Positions 35,260 through 46,540 are shown, numbered from the stretch's first letter. The stretch is 64,000 nt of DNA from Brachypodium distachyon (GCF_000005505.3 NC_016131.3:44353355-44417354); one strand, 5' to 3'. Numbers and translations: made by a program. Notes: generated from the letters alone by a model not told the origin.

Positions 35260-36780
35260 ATGATGGCTTGCCAAGGAGCACCAAACGGCCGGGGGACGGA
35301 CGAGGACGACATCGGCATGGGCGCCAGAGCCCACTTCGTGTTCGTCCCGTTGATGTACCAGGGGCACGTGATCCCGGCGGTGGACACGGCGCTGCTGCTG
35401 GCCACCCACGGCGCGCTCGCCAGCGTCGTGGCCACGCCGTACAACGCCGCGCGCATCCGCCCCACGGTCGACTCCGCGCGCCAGTCCGGCCTGCCGATCC
35501 GGCTCATCGAGCTCCCGCTGGACTGCGCGGCCGTGGGCCTGCCAGACGAGGCAGACGACGTGGACCGCATCCCGATGGACCGCATGACCAACTACTTCCG
35601 CGCCCTGGCGCTCCTCGCGGGGCCCCTGGAGCGGCACCTCCGCGCGCACCCGCCGCGCCCGACCTGCATCGTGTCCGACTTCTGCCACGCGTGGACCGTG
35701 GGCGTCGCGGCCAGCCTCGGCGTCCCGCGGCTCAGCTTCTTCAGCATGTGCGCCTTCTGCCTCCTCTGCCAGCACAACGTCGAGCGGTACAACGCCTACG
35801 ACGGCGTGGCCGACGACAACGAGCCGGTCGTCGTTCCTGGATTGGAGAAGAGGGTCGTGGTAACGAGGGCGCAAGCTCCTGGGTTCCTCCGGACGCCCGG
35901 GTTCGAGGAGCTGGCCGACGAGATCGAGCGCGCGCGAGCCGATGCCGATGGCGTCGTCATGAACTCCTTCCTGGAGATGGAGCCGGAGTACGTCGCCGGC
36001 TACTCGGAGGCCAGGAATATGAAGGTGTGGACCATCGGGCCGGTCTCGCTCTACCACCAGCACGAGGCGACGTTGGCGGCGAGAGGGAACACCGCCGCCG
36101 CCACCGTTGACGCGGACGACTGCCTCCGGTGGCTCCAAGGCAAGGAGGCCAACACCGTCTTGTACGTCAGCTTCGGGAGCATCGTGCACACAGATCCGAA
36201 GCACGTCGTGGAGCTCGGGCTCGGGCTGGAGGCGTCGGGGCACCCGTTCATCTGGGTCCTGAAGAACGCCGACCAGTACGGCGAGGCGGTGCGCGAGTTC
36301 TTCCGTGACCTCGAGGAGCGCGTCGCCGGGCGCGGCATGCTGATTCGAGGGTGGGCGCCCCAGGTGCTGATCCTGTCTCACCCGGCGGTGGGCGGCTTCG
36401 TGACGCACTGCGGGTGGAACTCGACGCTGGAGGCGATCACGGCGGGCCTGCCGATGGTGACATGGCCGCACTTCTCGGACCAGTTCTTGAACGAGAAGCT
36501 GGTCGTGGATGTGCTGGGGATCGGCGTGAGCGTCGGGGTCAAGAATCCGTTGGCGTGGTGGGCGGAGAAGACGGAGATCGTGGTGGATAGACAGGTGGTG
36601 GAGGCGGCCGTCAGGAGCATCATGGACGGAGGAGAAGAGGGGGAGGAGAGGAGGAGGAAGGCGCTGGCGTTGTCGGGTAAGGCGAGGGCGGCCGTGCAGG
36701 AGGGCGGGTCGTCGCTTGCAAACCTGCTGGATTTGATCAAGCGTTTCGAGGTGGACGCGGGAGACCGCACGACTGGATGA
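35260..36780 (+). CDS. UDP-glycosyltransferase, UGT73-like
   Basis: A single-exon family-1 glycosyltransferase of 506 residues, which moves a sugar from a UDP-sugar to a small acceptor in the cytosol. The catalytic His is His36 (YQGHVIP), with its partner Asp at about 140 (IVSDFCHAW). The 44-residue PSPG box runs from Trp365 to Gln408, with HCGWNS at 383-388 and the final Gln that usually favours UDP-glucose. The N-terminus and the FGSIVHTDPKH segment resemble the UGT73 group, which glucosylates terpenoids, flavonoids, hormones and trichothecene-type xenobiotics; the acceptor is not predictable. Two ATG codons are adjacent at the start; about 22 residues of acidic linker precede the conserved domain. 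It is complete and converges on CXE-4. Confidence 0.94.
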   Translation: MMACQGAPNGRGTDEDDIGMGARAHFVFVPLMYQGHVIPAVDTALLLATHGALASVVATPYNAARIRPTVDSARQSGLPIRLIELPLDCAAVGLPDEADDVDRIPMDRMTNYFRALALLAGPLERHLRAHPPRPTCIVSDFCHAWTVGVAASLGVPRLSFFSMCAFCLLCQHNVERYNAYDGVADDNEPVVVPGLEKRVVVTRAQAPGFLRTPGFEELADEIERARADADGVVMNSFLEMEPEYVAGYSEARNMKVWTIGPVSLYHQHEATLAARGNTAAATVDADDCLRWLQGKEANTVLYVSFGSIVHTDPKHVVELGLGLEASGHPFIWVLKNADQYGEAVREFFRDLEERVAGRGMLIRGWAPQVLILSHPAVGGFVTHCGWNSTLEAITAGLPMVTWPHFSDQFLNEKLVVDVLGIGVSVGVKNPLAWWAEKTEIVVDRQVVEAAVRSIMDGGEEGEERRRKALALSGKARAAVQEGGSSLANLLDLIKRFEVDAGDRTTG

Positions 36781-38272
36781 GGGTCACGGAGCACCTAGGA
36801 ACCGCGCGCAACGGTTTAGTTTTCTGAAAAATTCCTTCATGTTGGCCGATGAGATTTGGTGTCTATGTTGAAGACGGTATGCACATTTCGATCAGGGGGA
36901 ATGGTTTCTTGCCTCGCAGCAACAGGCTTGCTGTCTTGAGGAACCCAGCCTTTTCTGCCCAGACACACCGACTCGCTTGCTTGCTCTTTAGCATCTAGAG
37001 CTAGAATTTCTAAACCCGTTTTGGTAGTATGTTTTTAATTAGAGAACAGTCCACGCACTTAGCAGTCGGGTCTTAATAAAACGGCAACACGTGGGAGAGA
37101 GGAAAGTAGGATGATGTAGCCAGTGGCTATAATGCATCAAATGAGATTTTATCATTTTGATTAAAAACAGGCGCCTGTGCGACCGGTAAGTTTTATGTAG
37201 TTAAGCTAACGAGGTTACTGAACCGAGTTAACCAAGTAGCAGGTTTTTGCCTCACAGACTCACAGTGCTCCAACCAAGACGGCAAGGGCATAGAGGATTT
37301 CCTACTCGTGACCGAACCGTTTCCCATTCTCTTTTTGCTTCACTTCTGTAAGCTTGAGACATATTGTTGTTTCCGTTTCTATGAAATCGAAAATGAGTAA
37401 GCAACTCATTATTTCCTCCTCTTCAAGGAGGACTCAGGCTCCTCCCAGCCCCGCATGTGTGCGGCGGCGACGTGACCTAAGCGGCCGCGGCCTCATAAAT
37501 CCTCACGCCCTGCCGTGTTTCTTCCCGGAGGTACGCCTGGTACCTCCGCTCGGAGTCAGCGTTGAGGTGGCGGTGCTTCTCACACTTTTTTGCACCGCGC
37601 CAATGCTCCGCCTCCGGATTGGCTCGTCGTCTTCAGCACCCCGCAGCCGCAGCCGCGGCCGCCGCTAGGGTTTTGGTGCGGGGAGAGGATGAGACCGCGG
37701 CCGCGAGGTGTCGACTGGGAGGAGGCGCTGGAATGCACCGTTGCGAAAGATGGGGGCTCAAGTGTCGGGAATTTGTTGCCAGAGTTGGGGAGGAGAGACG
37801 GATTTCAAGGTTTTGGTGGTGGAGAGGTGCGGCAGAATGTGAGAAGTTGGAACTGAAAACGACCTTTGGGCGCCATATAAGCCGTTGTTCGCATGCCCTT
37901 TGGTGTAAACTGAAACACGCTTTCCGGCCCGGCCCGGTGTGGGCACCTATTTAGGTTGTTTTTTGACTTAAAAAGCGGTTTCGGCCTTTCGCAGGATCTG
38001 CTAGAGATGATTTTACCCACATCTACACGTCCCTAGCTACGACGTACTCCCTCCGTTCCTAATTAATTGGCTCCGGCTGTTTTGCAAAGAAACTCTTGTA
38101 AATTTAAGGAATAAACCTGCGGTTCACATCTTCAATTAAACGTGACGTCAATTGATTAGGAACAGACGGAGCAGCGATCTGCAGACTTGACTAACTTAAG
38201 TAAAGTGCTCAATTATTACTCGCGATTTCACACTCACAAGGCACAAAGTTGAAAGGGGGAGCAAGCGAAAAG
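36781..38272. other. Spacer between convergent UGT and CXE-4
   Basis: It contains the two 3' ends, a GC-rich stretch at 37430-37860 with short open frames but no recognisable protein, and one Stowaway near its right end (38047-38171). Confidence 0.45.
38047..38171. mobile_element. Stowaway MITE, TTCCTAATTAATTGGC type
   Basis: The left end CTCCCTCCGTTCCTAAT pairs with ATTAGGAACAGACGGAG on the right, after which the last bases are lost. It is about 100 bp past the CXE-4 stop and may form part of its 3' UTR. Confidence 0.78.
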
Positions 38273-39385
38273 TCAAGCACGATCGATGAAAGCCGCGACG
38301 CGGTCCAACATCTCCGCGGCCGCCTCCGTCCACGGGCGCAGGAGATGGAACACGTGGCCTTGCCCCGGCGTGTCGACCAGCTCGGCCTCCCCGCGCCACC
38401 CGCTCGCCAGCAGCGCCGCGTAGTACGCCCGCCCTTTCGCCGCCAGGAAGTCCTCCCCGGCCACGGCCACCATCACCCTCTCGCACGGCAGCGCCGCGAG
38501 CCTCGGCGCTGCCCCGGGCGCACACGTCGGGCACAGCCTCGGGTCGTCCACCTGGGCCTCCGGTCGCGCCCACGTGAACCGCCACTCGCCGCGGATCCTC
38601 GTCTCCAGCTCCGGCCCCATGGCGTTGGACGCGTCCCAGAAGTACGGGTGCACCAGCAGCACGCCGACGATGGCTGCCGCGCCCGGCGTTGGGAGGCCCT
38701 GGGCGGCGACGCGCGCGGCGACGTTGTGCGCGATGTTGGCGCCCGCGCTGTCGCCGGCCAGGAACACGCGGGACTTGTCCCCGTGCGCCGAGAGCCATGG
38801 ATTGGAGGAATAGGACTCGCAGCCGGCGACCGCCCACGCGAGCGCCGCCCACGAGTCGTCGTAGGCGGCGGGGAGCGGGTGCTCGGGCGCGCGGCGGTAC
38901 TCGACGGACACGGCGAGGACGCCCGCACGGGAGGCGAGCGCGTTGAGGTAGCGGTGGTACGTCGGGGACGCGGCCGACTCGACCATGAAGCCGCCGCCGT
39001 GGAAGTACACGAGGACGGGCAGCTTGTTATTGCCGCCGCGGCCGCTGCTGGTAGCCGCAGGCGGGAGGTAGAGGCGGACGGAGACGCCCGTGGCGGGGTC
39101 GATGGCGACGTCCCTGGAGGCCACGCCCGTGGCGGCGTCGAGGGACGCGGGCACGGTGGCCGTGCCCAGCAGGCGCTCGACGCGGCCGCTCCTGTAGACG
39201 CGGATGAAGGGGAGGAGCTCGATTTTCACGGCCTCGCACGCGCCGGCGGCGCCGGCGTCGCTGGAAGCCATTTTCCCGGCGGGCGTGCAGCTGGGTGTTG
39301 AAGCTGAACTTGTGTCTGGAGTCGAGCCTGTGATCTGGAGCGCGGTGCAGGACAAATTGAGCAGAAGCAGACCTCCCTTGACCAT
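38273..39385 (-). CDS. CXE-type carboxylesterase 4
   Basis: A single-exon gene of 370 residues from the first ATG (39385) or 332 from the in-frame ATG at 39271; the shorter form matches the usual family length and starts just before the conserved VYRSGRVERL. The extra 38 residues are hydrophobic then Ser/Thr/Pro-rich, and could be either leader translated in silico or a genuine targeting extension. The oxyanion motif is HGGG (YFHGGGFMVES), the nucleophile elbow GDSAG is the textbook sequence, and VAGED and GQGHVF supply Asp and His. It is the most diverged of the four CXE genes in this window (FIRVYRSGR, no SGVADIGKE block). It converges with the UGT gene. Confidence 0.92.
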   Translation of the reverse strand: MVKGGLLLLNLSCTALQITGSTPDTSSASTPSCTPAGKMASSDAGAAGACEAVKIELLPFIRVYRSGRVERLLGTATVPASLDAATGVASRDVAIDPATGVSVRLYLPPAATSSGRGGNNKLPVLVYFHGGGFMVESAASPTYHRYLNALASRAGVLAVSVEYRRAPEHPLPAAYDDSWAALAWAVAGCESYSSNPWLSAHGDKSRVFLAGDSAGANIAHNVAARVAAQGLPTPGAAAIVGVLLVHPYFWDASNAMGPELETRIRGEWRFTWARPEAQVDDPRLCPTCAPGAAPRLAALPCERVMVAVAGEDFLAAKGRAYYAALLASGWRGEAELVDTPGQGHVFHLLRPWTEAAAEMLDRVAAFIDRA

Positions 39386-41839
39386 TTCAACGGGGCTGGC
39401 TTGCGCAACGTGGGGGAGATCTGAGATGTTTTAATATTGTTTTGCTCAAGCAGTGAAGCAGGCAGCGGGGATCGCGTGGGGGTGTGTGTGTGTGTGGGTG
39501 GAGTCGCAGAAGCCCGGACCTTGCCGTTGTTGGGCGGAGAGGTGGGGGAGATGCGCGGCGCGGCCTCTCGCGCGCCGAGCAAAAGCTGGTTTTGTTGTCT
39601 CGCGGCTACCTTCCGTTCCCGCATCGACACAAACGTCAAGCAGCTTCCATCTTGGCACCACCCACCAAGAACAGGATCATAACTGAAGAGGACGGGGAAC
39701 AGGTCAAGTAAGCAATTAGCAAAGCGTGGACGGAAGCACAGGAAGCCGGCTGAGAGAGCACGTGTTTGTTGTTCGGGCGGTCTCCGTGGCTGTTTGTGCT
39801 GATTTATGCTGACACAGCACCAAAAGAAACAAGATTGGGTTGGTAAGCTGATGAGTTACGTGGATGCCAGATTTCGTGTGATCCAAGATTAAACTAATGC
39901 GCGGCAAAACACCAGTTTATACCATGTCATGTTAACTTTTGCATCTCATGGAGTCCGACATGTTATTACGAGCACTAGTTCACAGTGATATACTCCCATA
40001 CTCTATCCGTGCCAGTGTCAACTTTGTCGCATGTAAAACAAGTCTAGATACATATTGTGACACTTATATGGAACGGATGAAGTGCTTAGCCAGGTTTTCA
40101 AGCCAGTTCAATGAATAATTTTTTGTCACGATATAAATGTCATCTATGATTATGGTTTTGCAAGCATGATAAATTTTATAGTTAGGATGAAATATGCACA
40201 AAGGAAGCATGCACATTTTTCAGAAGGGAATTTAGGAATTGAGAGAGTCACGATTCGGGACGAGTGGAAAGGCAGCTGATATGGTAGTCGTATATTGGGC
40301 TAGACCGAAATCTATCCTAAGTCAAACTTCTTAAAGTTAGAACATATGATATTTAGGTGTATTAGTTCACAGAATATGAATATAATGATACCACTTTCAT
40401 ATCATATAAACCAGATATGATGTGCTATCAAAGTGGTTTTTGCTCAAACTCTTGTCTTCTATAACTTGTACATTATGGAATAAAGAGAGTACTGTCGATC
40501 CTCGAGGTCAGTAGTATCTTGTGCACCGGACACCGGAGATTGTAGGGCACCATGTCCACGCTTAGAAGTTAGAAGACCTACTAGAATTCCTACAAAAATC
40601 TGAATTTTTTTTACATGTATTAACCATGTCATGACTCATGGCATTTTGATATGCAAATTCAAACCAGAGCTCAGGAGAAATAAAAGTCGGCCACGAAGTT
40701 TAATGGACTAAATGCACAATCCAACTTGAATTAACTACTGTTGACAGCTCAATTGGAATCAATATATCCTATTTGAAATTAGACACATGGTCAATCTATA
40801 TTTCCTATCTCCATATAAGAATTCAGATTTTTGGACAGCTGTAAGCAAGTAAGTTTGGTTCTCGGCTGGTACACTCTCCCTTGGAGATGTACTGTTGAAC
40901 AGAACACAGGGATTATCCATCCATCAAGGAGAAAGGGGGATATTGTAGATATAACCATCACTCCAGTTCCTCTAATCAGATGAACTGATCCACAGCAGAC
41001 ATACTATCAGATTGATTTTCCTACCTCGCAAACAAAATTATGAAATCATGTTCTAAACTTAACATGAATTGTAGAATTCCATGATCAAGCAGCACTGAAG
41101 GATCAGCTCATCTATTGACGAAGTATCGGAGAGGCATAACATCATTTTGTCTGGCAAGCAATTAGATTTTGTAGGTCGTAAATTCACAATAGAAGTGCCA
41201 AACCTACTAAGATTACTACAAGTTAAAAGCAGCAAAGTAAAATGATGTGCATATAAGTTTCTTGTGTTGCATTACTCTGCCAAGGATTAAATCATCCAGT
41301 AGAATTTTAGCTCCAATGACTAAGGTATCATACTGACCATACTTATTACTCCCTCTGTTCAACAAAAGATGTCTCAAGTTTGTCAAAATTTGGATGTGTC
41401 TAGACATGACTTAGTGTATAGATGCATTCAAATTTGGTCAAAGTTGAGACATCTTTTGTTGGACGGAGGGAGTAACAAATTCCAGTCACCATTCTGGTTT
41501 GGCCCTTGGAACGGAATGCTTTGGTACCAGAGCATTCCGGACTATACTATATATTCATACAGAGCAAATATATACCAAAAGAAAGAAAAGGAAATGATAG
41601 AACTTATTCTTGTTGGCTAGAATGAACTTGGTGTTTTCTCCAATCTCTAAAGGTTGTAAAGAAAAGAGCTTCCAAAATTCAGATCATTTATGCAAAACAA
41701 TCTGAAGTACTAAAAATAATGACTTGTGACTCGGCACCCTTTTCTAAACTAACATAAAAGGTGCACGAAGACCAGATTAGAGTTTCAATGGTTAAATATA
41801 TAGGGAGATGAGTTGACAATCATGCAATACCTGTTTCAA
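39386..41839. other. Spacer upstream of CXE-4, downstream of the membrane-protein gene
   Basis: A (GT)n-rich stretch lies at 39479-39500. A weak Stowaway-like pair lies at about 39990-40082, a diverged mariner-type MITE at about 40320-40490, and a clear Stowaway at 41349-41472. No gene is seen; I looked in vain for a last exon of the next gene. Confidence 0.45.
41349..41472. mobile_element. Stowaway MITE, GTCCAACAAAAGATG subfamily
   Basis: Ends CTCCCTCTGTTCAACAAAAG and CTTTTGTTGGACGGAGGGAG pair closely. TA flanks both sides. Interior as in the copies at 48925 and 58302. Confidence 0.87.
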
Positions 41840-43979
41840 TCAGCACTCTTGATGCTTATGTTCATATTTGTCAGGTGAGTAGCATCCATACTCTGATGAA
41901 CAATAAACCCATATATTGCATCTTAATGCTCCAGGTTTAGCTCTCTTGGCCTGATCTAGGCAAGCTTGACAGCAATCAGCAGCACTTTCTTTATGGTGTG
42001 TTAAACCCCATCTAACGGCAGCACCACCATAATCAGAATGTAGTTCAGCATTACACTCAGGGGGCAAAGGCAGACCTGCTATTATCTCTTCTTCTGCAAC
42101 AGTAATGCATGTAAAACGAGTGACTCGAATGTTTCTTAGAGCATTGTAAAAACTATTCCACAAGAAATCTAATTCGTCAGTCGTCACCATCATCTTGGAA
42201 ATAAACAAATCAGTAAATGCTATTCACATGAACAGTGTAAAGGAAATAACCTTCTGGCTCATTCTGAGGCTTGTCATCATGTTCAGTATGCCATACATTG
42301 ACAGGTTCCCAAAGACCAATGTCCTCCCTTAGCATATCCCAGTTGTGCTCCGAGGCTTGTTTTAACATTCCTAAATATTGAACCACAAAGGTGAAAGAAA
42401 TCCTTAGGTGTATAAATATACCTCATATTAATATAATAGAAAATGAACCATTACTCAGAACACAAAATAAGTTCAACCAAGCTCACGTACTTGATTCTTT
42501 ACTAGAGAGGACTAAATTTGACAAGTTCTGAGCAGATGGACTTCTGATATCTTTCAGCTTCTCAATGCGCCAGGAATATATAGCTTCTGGCGTAAATTAT
42601 GGAAAAAGGTAAGTAGTTCAATTTCGGAGGAATAAATCACCTCTTGGATCCATCTGCTCAACAGTCTTGCAATTGATAAATAGGAGTCACATTTCCACAA
42701 CTTAATCATCCAAAGAAGAAACATCATTTACACTCGAGTATCAATTCTACCAACTGTCATGCCTATATATATGTGAGAATATACAAACTGTGCAAGGCAA
42801 TGAAAAAACATCCATTTAACAATGTGAAACAACATCAGATGATGCCTAACTTTTGTGAACTGCTGAGACCTCATGGGACCATCATGTCATTATTTCTCAA
42901 CAAGGATTAATTTGTAGATCATCTCTTAAGAAGTTCCTGCATGAAAAGGAAGCTGCACTGTTCCAAGTCCAAATGCTGCCATTGAAGTAAGTTGGTGCCA
43001 TGTGAAAGTACTGAAGGAAGCACCATTATGTGTTATATCTTGACACACAAAAATGTGTTAATTCTCTCAAGAGATGGTCCTTAAGACCAGCCAACAAAGT
43101 GCCAATGTAAACATATTTTTTCAATAAGGAGGTGAAAAATGTGAACATATGACTTGAGATCATAGATAAGCTCAAAATTCCAATCTAGTACTCCCTCCGA
43201 TCCATAATAAGTGTCGAGGATTTAGTACAAAGTTAGTATGGATCGGAGGGAGTACTAAAAATGGAAGTGCGGAATTCTGAAAGCAGCTAACAATTGCAAT
43301 GTGTCAAACTGTCGACAAAACAAGGCTATGCTACCTTGTTGTTCAGTAGTGTTGGTGTTCTCTCCCAAATCACGCAGCTTCTGCAAAATATCATAAGAAA
43401 CTTTCTGCTTCAGCTCAAGCGGAAGCTTCTCCCGTCTCTTCTCATCCAATGCAGATACCTTCTGCAGCTTCCTCACCTTCCCAGCGCAGACGCGAAATTC
43501 CAAACGAAAAATTTCAGAAAACCACCGTACAATACTACTAAATGAAAAGGGGGGTTCTAGACATAAGAATTGTGAAGAATAGTACATATCGCTTCCACCA
43601 GATCGACTGGCTCAGCGGCGCGACGAATCCGAATGGACTCCACCACGCGCCTAATCTGCTCATCCGAACACTTCCCATTCACGCCTGAAGCACGCAAGCA
43701 TGCCGAGATTATCACCAGATTAGATCAAAACAATCGGATAAAAACCGAACCAACAATGAGGTAGCTGTGGAGCATAGGCGCACGTTTGCGCGCGGAGACG
43801 ACGGAGACGGGTGAGGTGTAGAGCAACCGGAGCACGAGCAGCACGGCGACGAGGTTAGCAAGGCAGACGGCGACGGTGGCCCGCCGGTACGTGAACCACC
43901 TCGCTGCCGCGCGGCCCCCGACCTCCGCTGCCGGCGCTGAACCCCTCACCATTGTCCCTCCAGTGACAGCCGGATTCAT
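41840..43979 (-). CDS. Plant-specific single-pass membrane protein with Cys-rich C-terminus (6 exons)
   Basis: I do not recognise a named family. Exons, minus strand: 43784-43979, 43599-43684, 43335-43476, 42491-42586, 42251-42370, 41840-42093; phases agree and the sum is 297 residues. A membrane span near residues 35-53 (VAVCLANLVAVLLVLRLLY) follows a basic stretch. Next comes a helical, charged stem (KLQKVSALDEKRREKLPLEL) and a Cys-rich end with CCQAC, CNIWVYC and GCYSPD, which looks extracellular or lumenal and disulphide-bonded. The exon 2/3 junction (CTG to GTG AGG) is the least certain. The frame stops with TGA at 41840-41842, only three codons before a good donor CAG|GTATTG, so the family's normal last exon may be lost or skipped. 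Confidence 0.75.
43191..43252. mobile_element. Short Stowaway MITE in intron 3
   Basis: Ends CTCCCTCCGATCCATAATAA and GTATGGATCGGAGGGAG are flanked by TA. At 62 bp it is close to the minimum. It lies inside the membrane-protein gene, 83 bp past its exon 3. Confidence 0.85.
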
Positions 43980-44521
43980 CCTGCCGCCGCGCCGCCACCG
44001 CCGAGACCCGTGGGTCCCACTAGGGTTTCACGGCCCCGCTCCTCCAGCGACTCAGCAATGCTCAGTTGCTCGCGCGGTCGCACCACGGTCCACGGCGCAG
44101 TGCTACTAGACGCTGATGCCGAAGTATGGGGCTCGGCGTTTTGCTTGCGGGGCGCGTGTCGCGGCCGCAAGAGCGGGGAATTCGGGATTTTGGGGAGCAG
44201 CACGACGGCCAACGGCGGTAAAGTGATAAATTAACTTCACTTGGCGGTTAGCCGGTGACGCGGCGCGACTCACGAACGGGCCACAGCCCCCAGGCCTCCT
44301 CTCTGACAGGTTGACTCGCTCGAAACACAGGCGCATTGGACGATGACGTGTGGGGCCGTTGTTTAAGCCGATTTGATCAGTCCTTGTTTAGTGCACGAAT
44401 CTTAGGCTAATTGGATGGCAGGTAGAGAATTTTTTACGCTCGGCTCGAATGTTTTGTGCAATGGTTTAAGCCAAGTATTCTGCATTTCTACTACTGGTTA
44501 CACACCGACTTCTGCCGAGTA

Positions 44522-44628
44522 CTCCCTCCGTCGAGTGATTCAAAATTGTCAAAATATAAATGTATTTATGTCTAAAAAACGTTTATATACATGTAATAGA
44601 AAGTCACTTAATATGGGACGGAGGGAGC
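44522..44628. mobile_element. Stowaway MITE, AAAATTGTCAAAATATAAATG type
   Basis: CTCCCTCCGTC at the left matches GACGGAGGGAG at the right; the left flank is TA and the right flank CA. Inner AGTCACTTAATATGGGACGG is shared with the element at 61343. Confidence 0.83.
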
Positions 44629-44807
44629 AAAATACTTGTCGTGAAAACTTTGTACTCCCCCTGTCCAGCTTTTAGGAGCGCTTTATTCAAAACCTATATG
44701 AGGCGTCTATGGCGGGGCCACTCTTTTTCATCTATTAAATGTTTTCTGTCCTACCTGCAGCAGTTATGATTGGTCCAAGAGCTACATGCAAGACTAGCCG
44801 CAAAGTA

Positions 44808-44920
44808 ATCCCTCTGTTTCATAATTTTTATCGAAATATTACATGTATCTAGACACTTTTTGGGAATATATACATCCATTTTTTGACAAATTTGAAACAA
44901 GAATTATGGAACGGAGGTAG
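44808..44920. mobile_element. Stowaway MITE, ATTCTTGTCAAAAT subfamily
   Basis: Ends ATCCCTCTGTTTCATAATT and AATTATGGAACGGAGGTAG pair and are flanked by TA. Interior matches the copy at 28291. Confidence 0.82.
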
Positions 44921-45053
44921 TAATTGGCTGTGCACTTAGTAGAAAATGCATGCAAAGGCTGCTGTCCCTAGCTTGTTGGTACCCGTGCGAAAATTAGAAC
45001 GCCTAGTATACTTGGACGGAGGGGTAATAATTATCATGAACCATTGCCTCTCT

Positions 45054-45805
45054 TTACTGTCAGGAGAGATCATGTACTTAACTCGAGGAGAATGCTTCAC
45101 TGATGTAAGGCGTTGACCTAAAAGTTACTGACGACGGGGTCCGGCTTTACGTCATCAAAGCCGCATCCTGCCTAGACTAATTTGCAGCTTGAATAAATTT
45201 GATGTACCACATTTCAAATAAAAAGATCCATCTTCAAATTAAAGTGTTTCTTGACATGGTTAATGTGTTCCTGGAAGCATTAAGGCTTTCGCAATGTCTT
45301 TCTTTTCGACAACTTATATCAAGTAAATATTGTCAGAACCAAACTTGATACTCCATGCGTTCACATACAGGTTTGCTTTAGATCAAACTTGTTAAACTTT
45401 CATCCAACTTATAGAAAATAAATATAAAAATGTGCCAAATTAATATTGGTATATATATACTGCATTGATTTGGTATCATAGATGTAGTATTATTTTGGAG
45501 TAATCAATATAATGAACCAGACGGGCCAACTGACTCTGGGATTAAAAACATCTTAACTTTTCTTTCCTGTAATGAGGGATCCTGTACTTAACTCGATGGT
45601 ATGCAGATTGATTTGCAGCTTCAATAAGCCTAGTGCACCACACTTGCGATTCAGAGGATGCTTCTTCGAGTTAGTTACAGTAGTCTTTCTTGACATGTCT
45701 GGATTAATATGTACTCCCAGAAGTCTTTCTTGACATGTCGGGATTAATATGTGCTCCTTAGAAGGCTTTCTTGACATGCCGGGATTAATATGTGCTCCTA
45801 GAAGC
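45054..45805. repeat. Degenerate direct repeat with a triplicated 40-bp unit
   Basis: Two related blocks, about 45054-45290 and 45569-45805, share GTACTTAACTCGA, ATTTGCAGCTT-AATAA and TTTCTTGACATG. In the second block a unit of about 40 bp, TTTCTTGACATG..GGATTAATATGTGCTCC, occurs three times in a row (about 45683, 45725 and 45767), so the block grew by tandem duplication after the first copy formed. Confidence 0.75.
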
Positions 45806-46008
45806 TCTTGAAGAACTCACGATGTGTTTGCTTTCAACAAGGTACGACGGTATGATGTGATGAGTTATGAGTGCACAATGTTTCTCAGATCCGAACTCTG
45901 AAGCACTTTAAAACGCAGAAGTGCAGAACCGTTCATACTCTTGTGATCTCCACATTCCGGTCAGAAAGGATCAGTTCATATACAGTACAGTAACTGTATA
46001 AACATAGT

Positions 46009-46274
46009 AAACCATAGCAGCGGCATCTCATTTTCAAGCAAATGAGATGACTCAAACACCGCAAACAATGCAACAAAGCAGCTCGGAATATTAACTGTAT
46101 AAATAGTAAGCAATACTTCAAATCTGAATGCAATGCGTGTGTAGTCCTACTCTGCTGGCAGTTGGTCTTCCTGTCTCTCATATGTGCACAATTAACACAA
46201 ACCATAGCAGCGGCATCTCATTTTCAAGCAAATGAGATGCATCAAACACAGCAAACAATGCAACAAAGCAGCTC
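46009..46274. repeat. 75-bp direct repeat, 190 bp apart
   Basis: The sequence from AAACCATAGCAGCGGCATCT to GCAACAAAGCAGCTC occurs at 46009-46084 and again at 46199-46274 with only a few changes. It lies about 270 bp past the stop of the small membrane-protein gene, in its likely 3' UTR or flank. Confidence 0.85.
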
Positions 46275-46540
46275 AATAAATTGTCAAATGTTAAGGCAAA
46301 ACCAAAGTTGATCGATCCAAGCGTAGCAGCAATGTCACACGAGGTAAGTAGATTAAGAAAAATTACTCGTACGTTCGACTCAACCCAGCAGGGCCTCCGG
46401 GGCATTACGACGAACACGTCGCCTGCAGAGCTATGGTTCGCGACGTACATACCTACGCTGCGCGCAAAGATCTCGATAATACACAAGCGATTGCAACATC
46501 ATCGAAATGGAACTGAGGGAAGATCTCCGAGGAGAACGAG

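Larger units (their letters stand above)
43980..46540. other. Spacer rich in duplications and MITEs
   Basis: The right part should be the 3' flank of the small membrane-protein gene at 46.5 kb. Two Stowaways, one diverged mariner-type MITE (about 45350-45500), a large degenerate duplication and a short triplicated unit fill most of it. No gene is supported. Confidence 0.5.

Noticed and set aside
35149..36471. 440-residue open frame antisense to the UGT gene
   Set aside because: It is a shadow of very GC-rich codons; its translation is low-complexity Arg/His/Val with no domain, whereas the sense strand has a perfect 44-residue PSPG box.
38249..39301. 350-residue open frame antisense to CXE-4
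   Set aside because: Same GC-bias artefact; the sense strand shows a full catalytic triad.
42094..42208. Exon-like extension MMVTTDELDF of the membrane-protein gene
   Set aside because: It joins exon 5 out of phase, while the acceptor TTGCAG at 42094-42099 joins it in phase to give EPEEEEIIAGL.
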